A DNA stretch of 64,000 nucleotides from Pseudomonas fluorescens Q2-87. Lineage in GTDB: Bacteria; Pseudomonadota; Gammaproteobacteria; Pseudomonadales; Pseudomonadaceae. The stretch lies in NCBI RefSeq assembly GCF_000281895.1, contig NZ_CM001558.1:3786556-3850555 (forward strand), given 5' to 3'. Shown here one piece after another: positions 16,620-26,288 of this stretch. Position 1 is the stretch's first letter, and each line of letters opens with the position of its first letter. The notes beneath the pieces are model-generated. The model saw only the letters and a program-made list of their open reading frames with translations. It was not told where the DNA came from and searched no databases. The position numbers were made by a program, and so were the translations under genes.

Positions 16620-17708
16620 ATGGATACAACGACCATGAACAGCATCTCAAAAGATACCGCTCCTGAGCTGGACCCCCGCTGGGCCGCCGTGCTCGCTCGG
16701 GATCCGCGCGCCGACGGGCAATTTGTCTATGGCGTGAAAACCACCGGCATTTATTGCCGCCCCAGCAGCCTGTCGCGCCTGCCCAACCCGCGTAATGTCG
16801 AATTCTTCGACACCCCGGAGCAGGCCCAGGCGGCCGGCTATCGTCCGAGCAAACGCTTGGCCCGGGACCAGACCCAGATCGCCGCCCAGCAAGCGGCCCG
16901 GGTCGCGGCGGCCTGTCGGCAGATCGAGGCGGCCGAAGAACTTCCAGGCCTCAATGAACTGGCAGATAGCGCGGGCCTGAGTCCCTTTCACTTTCACCGA
17001 GTCTTCAAGGCCGTCACTGGCCTGACGCCCAAGGCCTACGCCGACGCCCACCGTTCGCGCAAAGTACGCGAACGCCTGGCCGATGGCGGCAGCATCACCG
17101 AAGCGCTGTATGACGCCGGGTTCAATTCCAACAGCCGCTTTTATGAAGCCGCCGACAAGGTCCTGGGCATGAAGCCTACGGACTACCGCGCCGCCGGACA
17201 GAACATCGATATTCGTTTCGCCGTCGGCCAGTGTTCCCTCGGAGCGATCCTGGTGGCGCAAAGCGAGCGCGGCGTCTGCGCGATTTTGCTGGGAGACGAC
17301 CCGGACGCGCTGGTGCGAGACCTACAAGACAAGTTCCGTCGCGCCAACCTGATCGGTGCCGATCGCGAGTTCGAACAGTTGATCGCCCAAGTGGTGGGTT
17401 TCATCGAAGCGCCGGCCCTGGGCCTGGACCTGCCCTTGGACTTGCGCGGCACAGCCTTCCAGGAGCGCGTCTGGCAGGCGCTGCGGGAGATTCCACCAGG
17501 CAGCACCGCCAGCTATGCCGAAATCGCCCAGCGCATCGGCCTGCCCAAGGCGGTGCGCGCCGTGGCCCAGGCCTGTGGCGCCAACAGCCTGGCGGTGGCG
17601 ATACCCTGTCACCGCGTGGTGCGCAGCGACGGTAACCTGTCTGGCTACCGTTGGGGCGTGGAGCGCAAGCGTCAGTTACTGGCGCTGGAACGTTCGTCGC
17701 AAGACTGA
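16620..17708 (+). CDS. ada: Ada methyltransferase/regulator with a degenerate zinc site
   Basis: Three-part protein of 362 residues: an Ada N-domain (about 18-85), an AraC-type helix-turn-helix (about 95-190; LADSAGLSPFHFHRVFKAVTG) and a C-terminal O6-alkylguanine methyltransferase with the active-site PCHR (Cys about 330). In E. coli Ada four cysteines bind zinc in the N-domain (38, 42, 69, 72). Here only the first survives (Cys46, YCRP). The others, at exactly matching spacing, are Ser50, Ser77 and Leu80. Methyl-phosphotriester sensing is therefore doubtful, while guanine repair should work. An in-frame ATG at 16635 is an alternative start. Confidence 0.9.
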   Translation: MDTTTMNSISKDTAPELDPRWAAVLARDPRADGQFVYGVKTTGIYCRPSSLSRLPNPRNVEFFDTPEQAQAAGYRPSKRLARDQTQIAAQQAARVAAACRQIEAAEELPGLNELADSAGLSPFHFHRVFKAVTGLTPKAYADAHRSRKVRERLADGGSITEALYDAGFNSNSRFYEAADKVLGMKPTDYRAAGQNIDIRFAVGQCSLGAILVAQSERGVCAILLGDDPDALVRDLQDKFRRANLIGADREFEQLIAQVVGFIEAPALGLDLPLDLRGTAFQERVWQALREIPPGSTASYAEIAQRIGLPKAVRAVAQACGANSLAVAIPCHRVVRSDGNLSGYRWGVERKRQLLALERSSQD

Positions 17709-18160
17709 ACGCCAATATAGATCGCCACCGAATCGGGGCTGCCATAGACCTCGAAATCGGTGGTGAAACGGCGCAAGGTCTGCGGGTTATCGGCGAAGTA
17801 TGCCCAGATCAGGCCCCAGGTCTGGATCACGCAGTCGGGCATCGGCCCCTTTGCGCAGAACACCAGGTAATCCCCGCCTTCGATGTCCACGGCGGGGAAA
17901 CCGGCGCTCGTCGCATCCACCTGCACGCCGGCCGTCACGTCGAAGTAGCCGGTGGCATCGGACTCGTAGTTGGAATACACCCCGTAGACGAACGACTCCG
18001 ACTGCCGGGCCGGGATCGTGTCGAACAGCCCTTCGTTGAAGAATTGCTGCCACATCGGGCCGATCCTGGCCGTGTCGGGTTGTTGCTCATCTACGTTACG
18101 GGTGTGCACCTGCAAACCGGCCACGGTGAAAGGCTCGACTGTCTTGAGCTTGACGTCCAT
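17672..18160 (-). CDS. GyrI-like effector-binding domain protein
   Basis: 162 residues forming one AraC-effector-binding/GyrI-like fold: begins VKLKTVEPFTVAGLQVHTRN, has FVYGVYSNYESDATGYFDVTAGV and the Trp-rich helix IQTWGLIWAYF, and ends FEVYGSPDSVAIYIGV. Members bind small hydrophobic ligands or DNA gyrase; the ligand is unknown here. AAGGAGGTG precedes the ATG at good spacing. Its last 37 bp overlap the end of ada tail to tail, so antisense interaction is possible. Confidence 0.85.
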   Translation of the reverse strand: MDVKLKTVEPFTVAGLQVHTRNVDEQQPDTARIGPMWQQFFNEGLFDTIPARQSESFVYGVYSNYESDATGYFDVTAGVQVDATSAGFPAVDIEGGDYLVFCAKGPMPDCVIQTWGLIWAYFADNPQTLRRFTTDFEVYGSPDSVAIYIGVQSCDERSSASN

Positions 18161-18308
18161 GAAAGCACCTCCTTGATGAATGATGCCCGCATGGTAACCC
18201 GCCCGACACCGGGATCAAGTTGCGCCGCCGATTGAAAAACTCGACTGGCCCTCGCTGGGCCACACCTGTTAAAAACACGGTTTCCTTCTGCCGTCGGAGA
18301 CCCCGCAC

Positions 18309-19373
18309 ATGAGCCAGTGGCCAGACACTCGCATTCTCGACCTGCTCGGTATCGAGCTGCCCATCATCCAGGGGCCGCTGGCCGGAGTGACCGGGCCGTC
18401 GATGGTCGTCGCGACCTGCAACGCCGGCGGGCTGGGTTCGATGCCGGCGGCGATGCTGGACGTCGGACAACTGCGCCAGGCGCTGACAAGCATTCGCGAA
18501 CAGACCGACAAGCCGTTCAACGTCAATTTTTTCAGCCACCAGGCGCCAACGTTCGACGAACAGCGAGCCGAGGCCTGGAAGCAACGGCTCAAGCCTTACT
18601 ACGAAGAACTTGGTGCCGATTTCGACGCGCCGACACCGGTGTCCAATCGCACGCCATTCGATGACGCTGCCTGCCGCGTGCTGGAAGAAATGCGTCCCAA
18701 AGTAGTCAGTTTCCACTTCGGCCTGCCAGAAAAATCCCTGCTGGACCGGGTAAAAGCCACCGGCGCGAAAATCCTGTCTTCGGCCACCACCGTCGAGGAA
18801 GCCGTCTGGCTGGAACAGCACGGTTGCGACGCAATCATTGCCATGGGTTATGAAGCGGGTGGCCATCGCGGGATGTTCCTCAGCGAGGACCTGAATACCC
18901 AGGTGGGTCTGTTCGCCTTGCTGCCTCAAGTCGTGGATGCCGTCAAAGTGCCGGTGATCGCCACGGGCGGCATCGGCGATGCCCGCGGAATTGTCGCGGC
19001 CTTCGCCTTGGGCGCTTCTGCCGTGCAACTGGGCAGCGCCTATCTGTTCACGCCCGAGGCCAAGATCAGCGCCTCCCATCACCGCGCGCTGCGCACAGCC
19101 AAGGAAAGCCAGACCGCTGTCACCAACCTGTTCACCGGTCGCCCGGCCCGGGGCATCGTCAACCGAGTGATGCGCGAAGTAGGCCCCATGAGCCCGATGG
19201 CACCGGCCTTCCCTCTGGCGGGTGGAGCGTTGATGCCGCTGCGCGCCAAGGATGAAGCGGACTTCAGCAATCTTTGGGCGGGGCAGGCGTTTCCCCTGGG
19301 ACGCGAGTTGTCGAGCGCCGAACTGACCCGGCGGTTGGCAGAGGAGGCGCTCGCGCAACTGGGACGTCGTTGA
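18309..19373 (+). CDS. Nitronate monooxygenase family protein
   Basis: A 354-residue FMN-dependent TIM-barrel enzyme that oxidises alkyl nitronates such as propionate-3-nitronate. The N terminus has IELPIIQGPLAGVTGPSMV; GYEAGGHRG supplies the conserved His of the active site, and VIATGGIGDARGIVAAFALGA with VQLGSAYLF binds the FMN phosphate. Its relatives also include enoyl-ACP reductase-like proteins, so the substrate is not certain. It stands alone, 36 bp before the ModE box. Confidence 0.88.
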   Translation: MSQWPDTRILDLLGIELPIIQGPLAGVTGPSMVVATCNAGGLGSMPAAMLDVGQLRQALTSIREQTDKPFNVNFFSHQAPTFDEQRAEAWKQRLKPYYEELGADFDAPTPVSNRTPFDDAACRVLEEMRPKVVSFHFGLPEKSLLDRVKATGAKILSSATTVEEAVWLEQHGCDAIIAMGYEAGGHRGMFLSEDLNTQVGLFALLPQVVDAVKVPVIATGGIGDARGIVAAFALGASAVQLGSAYLFTPEAKISASHHRALRTAKESQTAVTNLFTGRPARGIVNRVMREVGPMSPMAPAFPLAGGALMPLRAKDEADFSNLWAGQAFPLGRELSSAELTRRLAEEALAQLGRR

Positions 19374-19408
19374 TGCCGGGCAAAATGCCGCGTTCCGTTT
19401 GTCAGCCA

Positions 19409-19436
19409 TTCGCTATATATTCCGGTATATAGCGAA
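19409..19436. promoter_or_regulatory. ModE (molybdate repressor) binding site
   Basis: A perfect inverted repeat with arms TTCGCTATATA and TATATAGCGAA and a 6-base spacer (TTCCGG). It matches the known ModE box (CGCTATATA-N6-TATATAGCG) exactly and lies 24 bp before modA. It predicts molybdate repression of modABC. No modE gene is in the window. Confidence 0.93.
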
Positions 19437-19441
19437 TCTGA

Positions 19442-20212
<771 letters not shown>

Positions 20213-20893
20213 ATGCCTTTGACCCATGCCGATTTCGCCGCCATCTGGCTGACCCTGAAACTGGCGTCGCTTACCACGGCAATTCTATTGCTGATCGGCA
20301 CGCCCATCGCCTTGTGGCTGTCGCGCACCCGTTCCTGGCTGCGCGGGCCGGTGGGGGCCCTGGTGGCGTTGCCGTTGGTGCTGCCGCCCACGGTGATCGG
20401 CTTCTACTTGCTGCTGGCAATGGGACCTAACGGTTGGCTTGGCCAGTTCACCCAGGCGCTCGGGCTGGGCATCCTCACCTTCAGTTTTACCGGGCTGGTG
20501 ATCGGCTCGGTGATCTATTCCATGCCATTCGTGGTGCAGCCCCTGCAGAATGCGTTCGCCGCCATTGGCAGCCGCCCCTTGGAAGTCGCCGCCACCCTGC
20601 GGGCCGGGCCCTGGGATACATTTTTCAGCGTGATGCTGCCCTTGGCCCGACCGGGTTTTATCACCGCGGCGATTCTGGGGTTCGCCCACACCGTTGGCGA
20701 ATTCGGCGTGGTTCTGATGATCGGCGGGAACATCCCCGAGAAGACCCGGGTGGTGTCGGTGCAGATCTACGACCATGTCGAAGCCTTGGAATATGCCCAG
20801 GCTCACTGGCTGGCTGCGGCGATGTTGGTGTTTTCATTTTTTGTGCTACTGGCGCTGTATTCCAGCCGCCGAACCCGTGCCGGTTGGAGCTGA
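20213..20893 (+). CDS. modB: Molybdate ABC transporter permease
   Basis: Inner-membrane permease of 226 residues with about five or six helices and the ABC-permease loop near [42 protein letters not shown], which couples to ModC. It starts directly after the modA stop and ends three bases before modC, so the three genes are translated from one transcript. Confidence 0.96.
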   Translation: MPLTHADFAAIWLTLKLASLTTAILLLIGTPIALWLSRTRSWLRGPVGALVALPLVLPPTVIGFYLLLAMGPNGWLGQFTQALGLGILTFSFTGLVIGSVIYSMPFVVQPLQNAFAAIGSRPLEVAATLRAGPWDTFFSVMLPLARPGFITAAILGFAHTVGEFGVVLMIGGNIPEKTRVVSVQIYDHVEALEYAQAHWLAAAMLVFSFFVLLALYSSRRTRAGWS

Positions 20894-20896
20894 CCG

Positions 20897-21976
20897 ATGA
20901 TCCAAGCGCGCTTTCAACTCGACCGTGGTGATTTTTCCCTGGACCTGGACGTGCAACTGCCAGGCCGGGGCGTGACCGCGCTGTATGGTCAGTCCGGCTC
21001 CGGCAAGACCACTTGCCTGCGCTGCATGGCGGGGCTGGAGCGGCCGAGTCAGGGTTTCATCGAGGTCAACGGCGAAGTCTGGCAGGACACTGACCGCGGC
21101 GTGTTCGTGCCGCCTCATCAGAGGGCCCTGGGCTATGTGTTCCAGGAGGCGAGTCTGTTCGCTCATTTGTCGGTGCGGGCCAACCTGGCGTTCGGCCTCA
21201 AGCGCATCGCCCCGGCGCAACGGCGAGTGGGCATGGAACAGGCGAGCGAACTGCTGGGCGTCGGTCATCTGCTCGATCGGCATCCGCAGCATTTGTCTGG
21301 CGGCGAACGCCAACGGATAGGCATCGCCCGGGCCTTGCTGACCAGCCCTCGCCTGCTGTTGATGGACGAGCCGTTGGCGTCCCTCGATACCCGACGCAAA
21401 AACGAAATCCTGCCCTATCTGCAACGGCTCCACGACGAGTTGGATATCCCGGTGCTGTACGTCAGCCATTCCCAGGATGAAGTGGCGCGCCTGGCCGATC
21501 ACATCGTGCTGCTCGACGATGGCCGCGCGCTGGCCAGCGGGCCTATCGGCGAAACCCTGGCCCGGCTCGACCTGCCGCTGGCCCTGGGGGACGACGCGGG
21601 GGTGGTGATCCAGGGCAGGGTCAGCGGCTATGACCCGGCCTACCAGCTCCTGACACTGACCCTGCCTGAGAGCCAATTGAACATGCGTGTAGCCCACACC
21701 CCCTTGGCCGTTGGACAAGCGCTGCGCTTCAAGGTCCAGGCTCGGGACGTCAGCCTCAGCCTGGCGAACGATGCCCAGACCAGCATTCTCAATCGCCTGC
21801 CCGTCACGGTGATCAGCGAACTGGCCGCCGACAACGCCGCCCATGTGCTCATTCGCCTGGAAGCCGCCGGCACGCCATTACTGGCGCGCATCACCCGTTA
21901 TTCCCGCGATCAGTTGGGCCTGTACCCGGGGCAATGCCTGTGGGCGCAGATCAAGGCAGTGGCGGTGTTGGCGTAG
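20897..21976 (+). CDS. modC: Molybdate ABC transporter ATPase
   Basis: 359 residues. Walker [11 protein letters not shown]-loop [12 protein letters not shown], signature [16 protein letters not shown], Walker [13 protein letters not shown] and the switch His of [10 protein letters not shown]. The C-terminal third (about 290-359; [20 protein letters not shown]) is a molybdate-binding TOBE domain. Energises uptake through ModB. It is the last gene of modABC; the REP array begins 25 bp after its stop. Confidence 0.97.
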   Translation: MIQARFQLDRGDFSLDLDVQLPGRGVTALYGQSGSGKTTCLRCMAGLERPSQGFIEVNGEVWQDTDRGVFVPPHQRALGYVFQEASLFAHLSVRANLAFGLKRIAPAQRRVGMEQASELLGVGHLLDRHPQHLSGGERQRIGIARALLTSPRLLLMDEPLASLDTRRKNEILPYLQRLHDELDIPVLYVSHSQDEVARLADHIVLLDDGRALASGPIGETLARLDLPLALGDDAGVVIQGRVSGYDPAYQLLTLTLPESQLNMRVAHTPLAVGQALRFKVQARDVSLSLANDAQTSILNRLPVTVISELAADNAAHVLIRLEAAGTPLLARITRYSRDQLGLYPGQCLWAQIKAVAVLA

Positions 21977-22000
21977 GGCTGGGCCTGCGCGGTGCCCCTT

Positions 22001-23696
22001 GTGGGAGCGAGCTTGCTCGCGATGACGGCGGCACCTCCAACATTGATGCAAGCTGATTCACCGCATTCGCGAGCAAGCTCGCTCCCACAGTAGATCGCGG
22101 GTGTACGCGGCATTTGCATACGGCATTGAACCCTGTGGGAGCGGGCTTGCCCGCGAAGACGGCGGCACCTCCAACATTGATGCAAGCTGATTCACCGCAT
22201 TCGCGAGCAAGCTCGCTCCCACAGTAGATCGCGGGTGTACGCAGCATTTGCATACGGCACTGAACCCTGTGGGAGCGGGCTTGCCCGCGAAGACGGCGGC
22301 ACCTCCAACATTGATGCAAGCTGATTCACCGCATTCGCGAGCAAGCTCGCTCCCACAGTAGATCGCGGGTGTACGCGGCATTTGCATACGGCACTGAACC
22401 CTGTGGGAGCGGGTTTACCCGCGAAGACGGCGGCACCTCCAACATCGATGCAAGCTGATTCACCGCATTCGCGAGCAAGCCCGCTCCCACAGTAGATCGC
22501 GGGTGTACGCAGCATTTGCATACGGCACTGAACCCTGTGGGAGCGGGCTTGCCCGCGAAGACGGCGGCACATCCAACATCACTTCAAGCTGACCCACTGC
22601 ATTCGCGAGCAAGCTCGCTCCCACAGTGGATCGCGGGTGTATGCAGCATTTGCATACGGCACTGAACCCTGTGGGAGCGGGTTTACCCGCGAAGACGGCG
22701 GCACATTCACCATCACTTCAAGCTGACCCACCGCTTTCGCGAGCAAGCCCGCTCCCACAGTAGATCGCGGGTGTACGCAGCATTTGCATACGGCATTGAA
22801 CCCTGTGGGAGCGGGCTTGCCCGCGAAGACGGCGGCACCTCCAACATTGATGCAAGCTGATTCACCGCATTCGCGAGCAAGCTCGCTCCCACAGTAGATC
22901 GCGGGTGTACGCGGCATTTGCATACGGCACTGAACCCTGTGGGAGCGGGCTTGCCCGCGAAGACGGCGGCACCTCCAACATTGATGCAAGCTGATTCACC
23001 GCATTCGCGAGCAAGCTCGCTCCCACAGTAGATCGCGGGTGTACGCAGCATTTGCATACGGCACTGAACCCTGTGGGAGCGGGCTTGCCCGCGAAGACGG
23101 CGGCACCTCCAACATTGATGCAAGCTGATTCACCGCATTCGCGAGCAAGCTCGCTCCCACAGTAGATCGCGGGTGTACGCGGCATTTGCATACGGCACTG
23201 AACCCTGTGGGAGCGGGTTTACCCGCGAAGACGGCGGCACCTCCAACATTGATGCAAGCTGATTCACCGCATTCGCGAGCAAGCCCGCTCCCACAGTAGA
23301 TCGCGGGTGTACGCAGCATTTGCGTAAGGCACTGAACCCTGTGGGAGCGGGTTTACCCGCGAAGACGGCGGCACCTCCAACATTGATGCAAGCTGATTCA
23401 CCGCATTCGCGAGCAAGCCCGCTCCCACAGTAGATCGCGGGTGTACGCAGCATTTGCATACGGCACTGAACCCTGTGGGAGCGGGCTTGCCCGCGAAGAC
23501 GGCGGCACCTCCAACATTGATGCAAGCTGATTCACCGCATTCGCGAGCAAGCTCGCTCCCACAGTAGATCGCGGGTGTACGCGGCATTTGCATACGGCAC
23601 TGAACCCTGTGGGAGCGGGCTTGCCCGCGAAGACGGCGGCACATCCACCATTACTTCAAGCTGACCCACCGCTTTCGCGAGCAAGCTCGCTCCCAC
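22001..23696. repeat. Tandem array of 13 REP doublets, period 134 bp
   Basis: Thirteen copies of a family A REP doublet begin at 22001 and then at each 134 bp (22135, 22269 ... 23609) without any length change. Each unit has GTGGGAGCGGGCTTGCCCG, about 40 bp of linker (GACGGCGGCACCTCCAACAT...), the inverted REP (GCGAGCAAGCTCGCTCCCAC), and a 45-bp spacer with GATCGCGGGTGTACGC and CATTTGCATACGGCA. Units 5, 6 and 13 carry a variant linker with ACTTCAAGCTGACCCA, and the REP loop varies among TTGCCC, TTTACC and TTGCTC. The spacer itself is repeated, so growth was by tandem duplication. No gene lies here. Confidence 0.97.
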
Positions 23697-23791
23697 AGGG
23701 GGTTGCGGGCAACCTCAAAATCTTGGCACGACCGCAACGGGCTGCGGTCAATCGATCACAGGCCACCGGATTCGCCGCCAAGGATTTTTTC

Positions 23792-24829
23792 ATGCCCGAC
23801 ATTCTGCCGCCGGATGCGCTGCCGGCCGACCTGCATTACGTCGAAGACACCGCTCCCGGTATCACTCGCCGCAAACTGCGAGGCAAGTTCTGCTATTTCG
23901 ATCCCCAGGGACAGCGCATCACCGACCCCGCCGAGATCCAGCGCATCAATGCCCTGGCGGTGCCGCCGGCCTATACCGAGGTGTGGATCTGTACCGACCC
24001 GCGCGGTCATCTCCAGGCCACCGGTCGCGATGCCCGGGGGCGCAAGCAGTACCGCTACCACGAGCGCTGGCGGGAGGTGCGCGATGCCGACAAGTATTCT
24101 CGAATGCTGGAATTCGGACGCACCCTGCCCCGCTTGCGCAAACGCCTCGAGGAAATCCTGGCCAAGCCTGGGTTCAGCCGCGACAAAGTCATGGCCACCG
24201 TGATCACTTTGTTGGACGTGACCCTGATCCGGGTCGGCAACAGCCAATATGCCCGGGACAACCGCTCCTATGGGCTCACCACCCTGCGCAGCAAACACGT
24301 CGAGGTCAACGGCAGCGCCATCGCCTTCCAGTTCCGCGGCAAGAGCGGTGTCGAACATCAAATCACGGTGAAGGACCGACGCCTGGCGCGAATCATCAAG
24401 CGCTGCCAGGAGATCCCCGGCCAAAACCTGTTCCAGTACCTGGACGAAAACGGCGAGCGCCATTCCATCAGTTCTTCCGATATCAATGCCTACCTCAAGA
24501 CCCTCACTGGCGCCGATTTCACGGCCAAGGATTACCGCACCTGGGCGGGTAGCGCAGCGGCTCTGGCCGGGTTGCGGGCGCTGCGTTGGGAAACCGAGGC
24601 GCAGGCGAAAAAACACGTCGCCGAGATGGTCAGGCAAGTCGCCCGCCAGTTGGGCAACACGCCAACCGTCTGTCGTAAATGCTACATTCACCCTGCGGTG
24701 GTGGAGAGTTTCATGCTCGGCGCCTTGAACGAGCTGCCCAAACCCCGGCAACGCAAAGGCCTCAGTGAGGAAGAAGCCGGGCTGACGATGTTTCTGACGC
24801 GCATAACACAAGCGGCCGAGGCCTGCTGA
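23792..24829 (+). CDS. DNA topoisomerase IB (poxvirus type)
   Basis: Relaxes supercoils through a 3'-phosphotyrosyl intermediate. 345 residues, usual for the bacterial family. N-terminal beta domain (about 1-95; ITRRKLRGKFCYFD), then the catalytic domain with RVGNSQYARDNRSYGLTTL, the active-site residues in KSGVEH and KDYRTWAGS (catalytic Arg and His candidates), and the nucleophile Tyr298 in CRKCYIHPAVVESF. The ATG at 23792 follows AAGGA. The frame is also open into the last REP unit upstream, which I exclude. Confidence 0.94.
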   Translation: MPDILPPDALPADLHYVEDTAPGITRRKLRGKFCYFDPQGQRITDPAEIQRINALAVPPAYTEVWICTDPRGHLQATGRDARGRKQYRYHERWREVRDADKYSRMLEFGRTLPRLRKRLEEILAKPGFSRDKVMATVITLLDVTLIRVGNSQYARDNRSYGLTTLRSKHVEVNGSAIAFQFRGKSGVEHQITVKDRRLARIIKRCQEIPGQNLFQYLDENGERHSISSSDINAYLKTLTGADFTAKDYRTWAGSAAALAGLRALRWETEAQAKKHVAEMVRQVARQLGNTPTVCRKCYIHPAVVESFMLGALNELPKPRQRKGLSEEEAGLTMFLTRITQAAEAC

Positions 24830-24964
24830 ACGCCCCGTCGAACCCAACGCGGACACGTGCGGCGACGCCACGGCAGAGGAACATCCGCCCAGCCGCGAAC
24901 TCCCAACTGTACGGCACTGCCGATCCGCAGACACTTCAACCCGTGAAGTCGACAGGAGTTTCAG

Positions 24965-25528
24965 ATGTCCGAACACATTGTCCATTTTCATTGCCAGATC
25001 GATCAGGGAACCACGGAACGCTTTCGGGACAGCTGCCTGGAGGCCATCGAAAAAGGCGCCGACTCGCTCATGCTCAACCTTTCCACCGTCGGTGGCAGCA
25101 CCAACTTCGGCTTCACCCTCTATACGTTCATCAAGTCCCTTCCCGTGCCGGTGCGCGCCGTGAATGCCGGCAACATCGAGTCGATGGGCATCGTCATGTT
25201 CCTGGCCGCCAGCGACCGCACCACCACGCCCCATTCGCGGTTCCTGATCCATCCAATGAACTGGTATTTCGGCCAGAAATCGGTGGACCATTCGCGCTTG
25301 CGCGAGTACCTGTCCAGCCTGGACAACGACGTGGCCCGATACGTGGAGATCTACGTCAAGGAAACCGCCGGCGCCGCCACGCAACTGGATATCTTCAAAT
25401 GCCTGTGTGCCGAGGAGCGCGTCATCCCGGCGGAAAACTCCCTGGCCTTCGGCATCGCCCATCGGGTCGAACAGGTGATTTTCCCGGCGGAGGCCAAGCA
25501 TTGGAAAATCAGCGGTGGCGAGGACTGA
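24965..25528 (+). CDS. ClpP-like serine protease homolog
   Basis: A 187-residue crotonase-fold protein of the ClpP/SppA group. The nucleophile fits Ser73 in NIESMGIVMFLAA and the base His96 in SRFLIHPMNW. The third triad residue of ClpP (an Asp) aligns by eye with a Glu in CAEERVIPAEN (about 150). GGSTNFGFTLYTFIKSL matches the ClpP handle region. A good GGAG sits before the ATG. There is no Clp ATPase next to it and the cell presumably has a separate housekeeping clpP, so its role is open. Confidence 0.85.
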   Translation: MSEHIVHFHCQIDQGTTERFRDSCLEAIEKGADSLMLNLSTVGGSTNFGFTLYTFIKSLPVPVRAVNAGNIESMGIVMFLAASDRTTTPHSRFLIHPMNWYFGQKSVDHSRLREYLSSLDNDVARYVEIYVKETAGAATQLDIFKCLCAEERVIPAENSLAFGIAHRVEQVIFPAEAKHWKISGGED

Positions 25529-25741
25529 GCAGATACGTGAGCGTATATATGCAAGCCGGGGTTTATTTGCTTTGAATAAATTTAAGCCTGTATAACTTCA
25601 AGCGAAGCGGCTGTATAACTTATTCAATGCCCACATTGCCGTTCGTCGCCAGCGAAACGTTTTTTTTAAACTTCCCCGCCGAATTTTCTTTCACAGTTAT
25701 GCGAGGCAGTTACTCGCTTAACCAAAATGAGGAATCTCGAA

Positions 25742-25921
25742 ATGGCTAATAGCGGAAACAAAAACCCCGGTAACTTCGCAAACGACCGTGAGAAAGCGTC
25801 TGAAGCCGGCAAGAAAGGCGGACACGCTTCGGGCGGCAACTTTGCAAACGACCGGGAAAAAGCCTCTGAAGCCGGCCGCAAAGGTGGCGAACGCAGCCAT
25901 GGCGGCGGCAGAAAATCGTAA
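25742..25921 (+). CDS. KGG-repeat stress-induced protein (YciG/con-10 type)
   Basis: A 59-residue, very hydrophilic protein made of two repeats: NFANDREKASEAGKKGG and NFANDREKASEAGRKGG, then a basic Gly-rich tail. KGG proteins of this kind are small, disordered and induced by stationary phase or osmotic stress. The ATG at 25742 follows GAGGAA. The two repeats share nearly the same DNA. An AT-rich 200-bp stretch before it probably contains the promoter. Confidence 0.92.
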   Translation: MANSGNKNPGNFANDREKASEAGKKGGHASGGNFANDREKASEAGRKGGERSHGGGRKS

Positions 25922-25981
25922 CCCTGCAACCGTTGGGGCGCAGCCTTGCTGCGCCCTGGCGCTTAATCGTCGAGGCCATTC

Positions 25982-26209
25982 ATGAGCAGCCATGATCGAT
26001 TCATCGTCAGTTTCATCGCCAACGGCCAACCCGACAATCGGGTGTTGGAGGCGGACACCGAGACGCTGAGCACCCAAGAAGCCGAGGCGCTTCTGAGAGT
26101 GACATTCAATGAACTGAAGAGCGTCGAGATCAGTGATGTACAAGTTCAGAAAAGAACTAAGCCAAACGAAACGGAACATGATGTTCCGGGGCACTTCAAA
26201 CAGCCGTAA
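25982..26209 (+). CDS. Small hypothetical protein
   Basis: 75 residues, acidic centre (LEADTETLSTQEAEALLRVTFNELKSVEISDVQVQ) and a polar tail. It looks like a beta-alpha-beta mini-domain without a recognised motif. It follows the KGG gene by 60 bp on the same strand and may share its transcript. No function proposed. Confidence 0.7.
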   Translation: MSSHDRFIVSFIANGQPDNRVLEADTETLSTQEAEALLRVTFNELKSVEISDVQVQKRTKPNETEHDVPGHFKQP

Positions 26210-26288
26210 CTGATGTAAAACTGCCCCGTCGAACTTAAACACCCACACTGTATATCCAACGTTTGCCGCAAGGCACTTTTGTCACATC

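Noticed and set aside
21910..23644. Series of minus-strand open frames of 85-136 codons over the REP array
   Set aside because: They repeat with the 134-bp unit in shifting frames (134 is not a multiple of three), have no ribosome sites and encode only translated REP.
22001..23696. CRISPR-like look of regular repeats
   Set aside because: The whole 134-bp unit repeats, there are no unique spacers and the repeat is a long palindromic doublet.
23756..25501. 581-codon minus-strand frame over topoisomerase and ClpP-like genes
   Set aside because: Crosses two well-supported plus-strand genes and has no domain.
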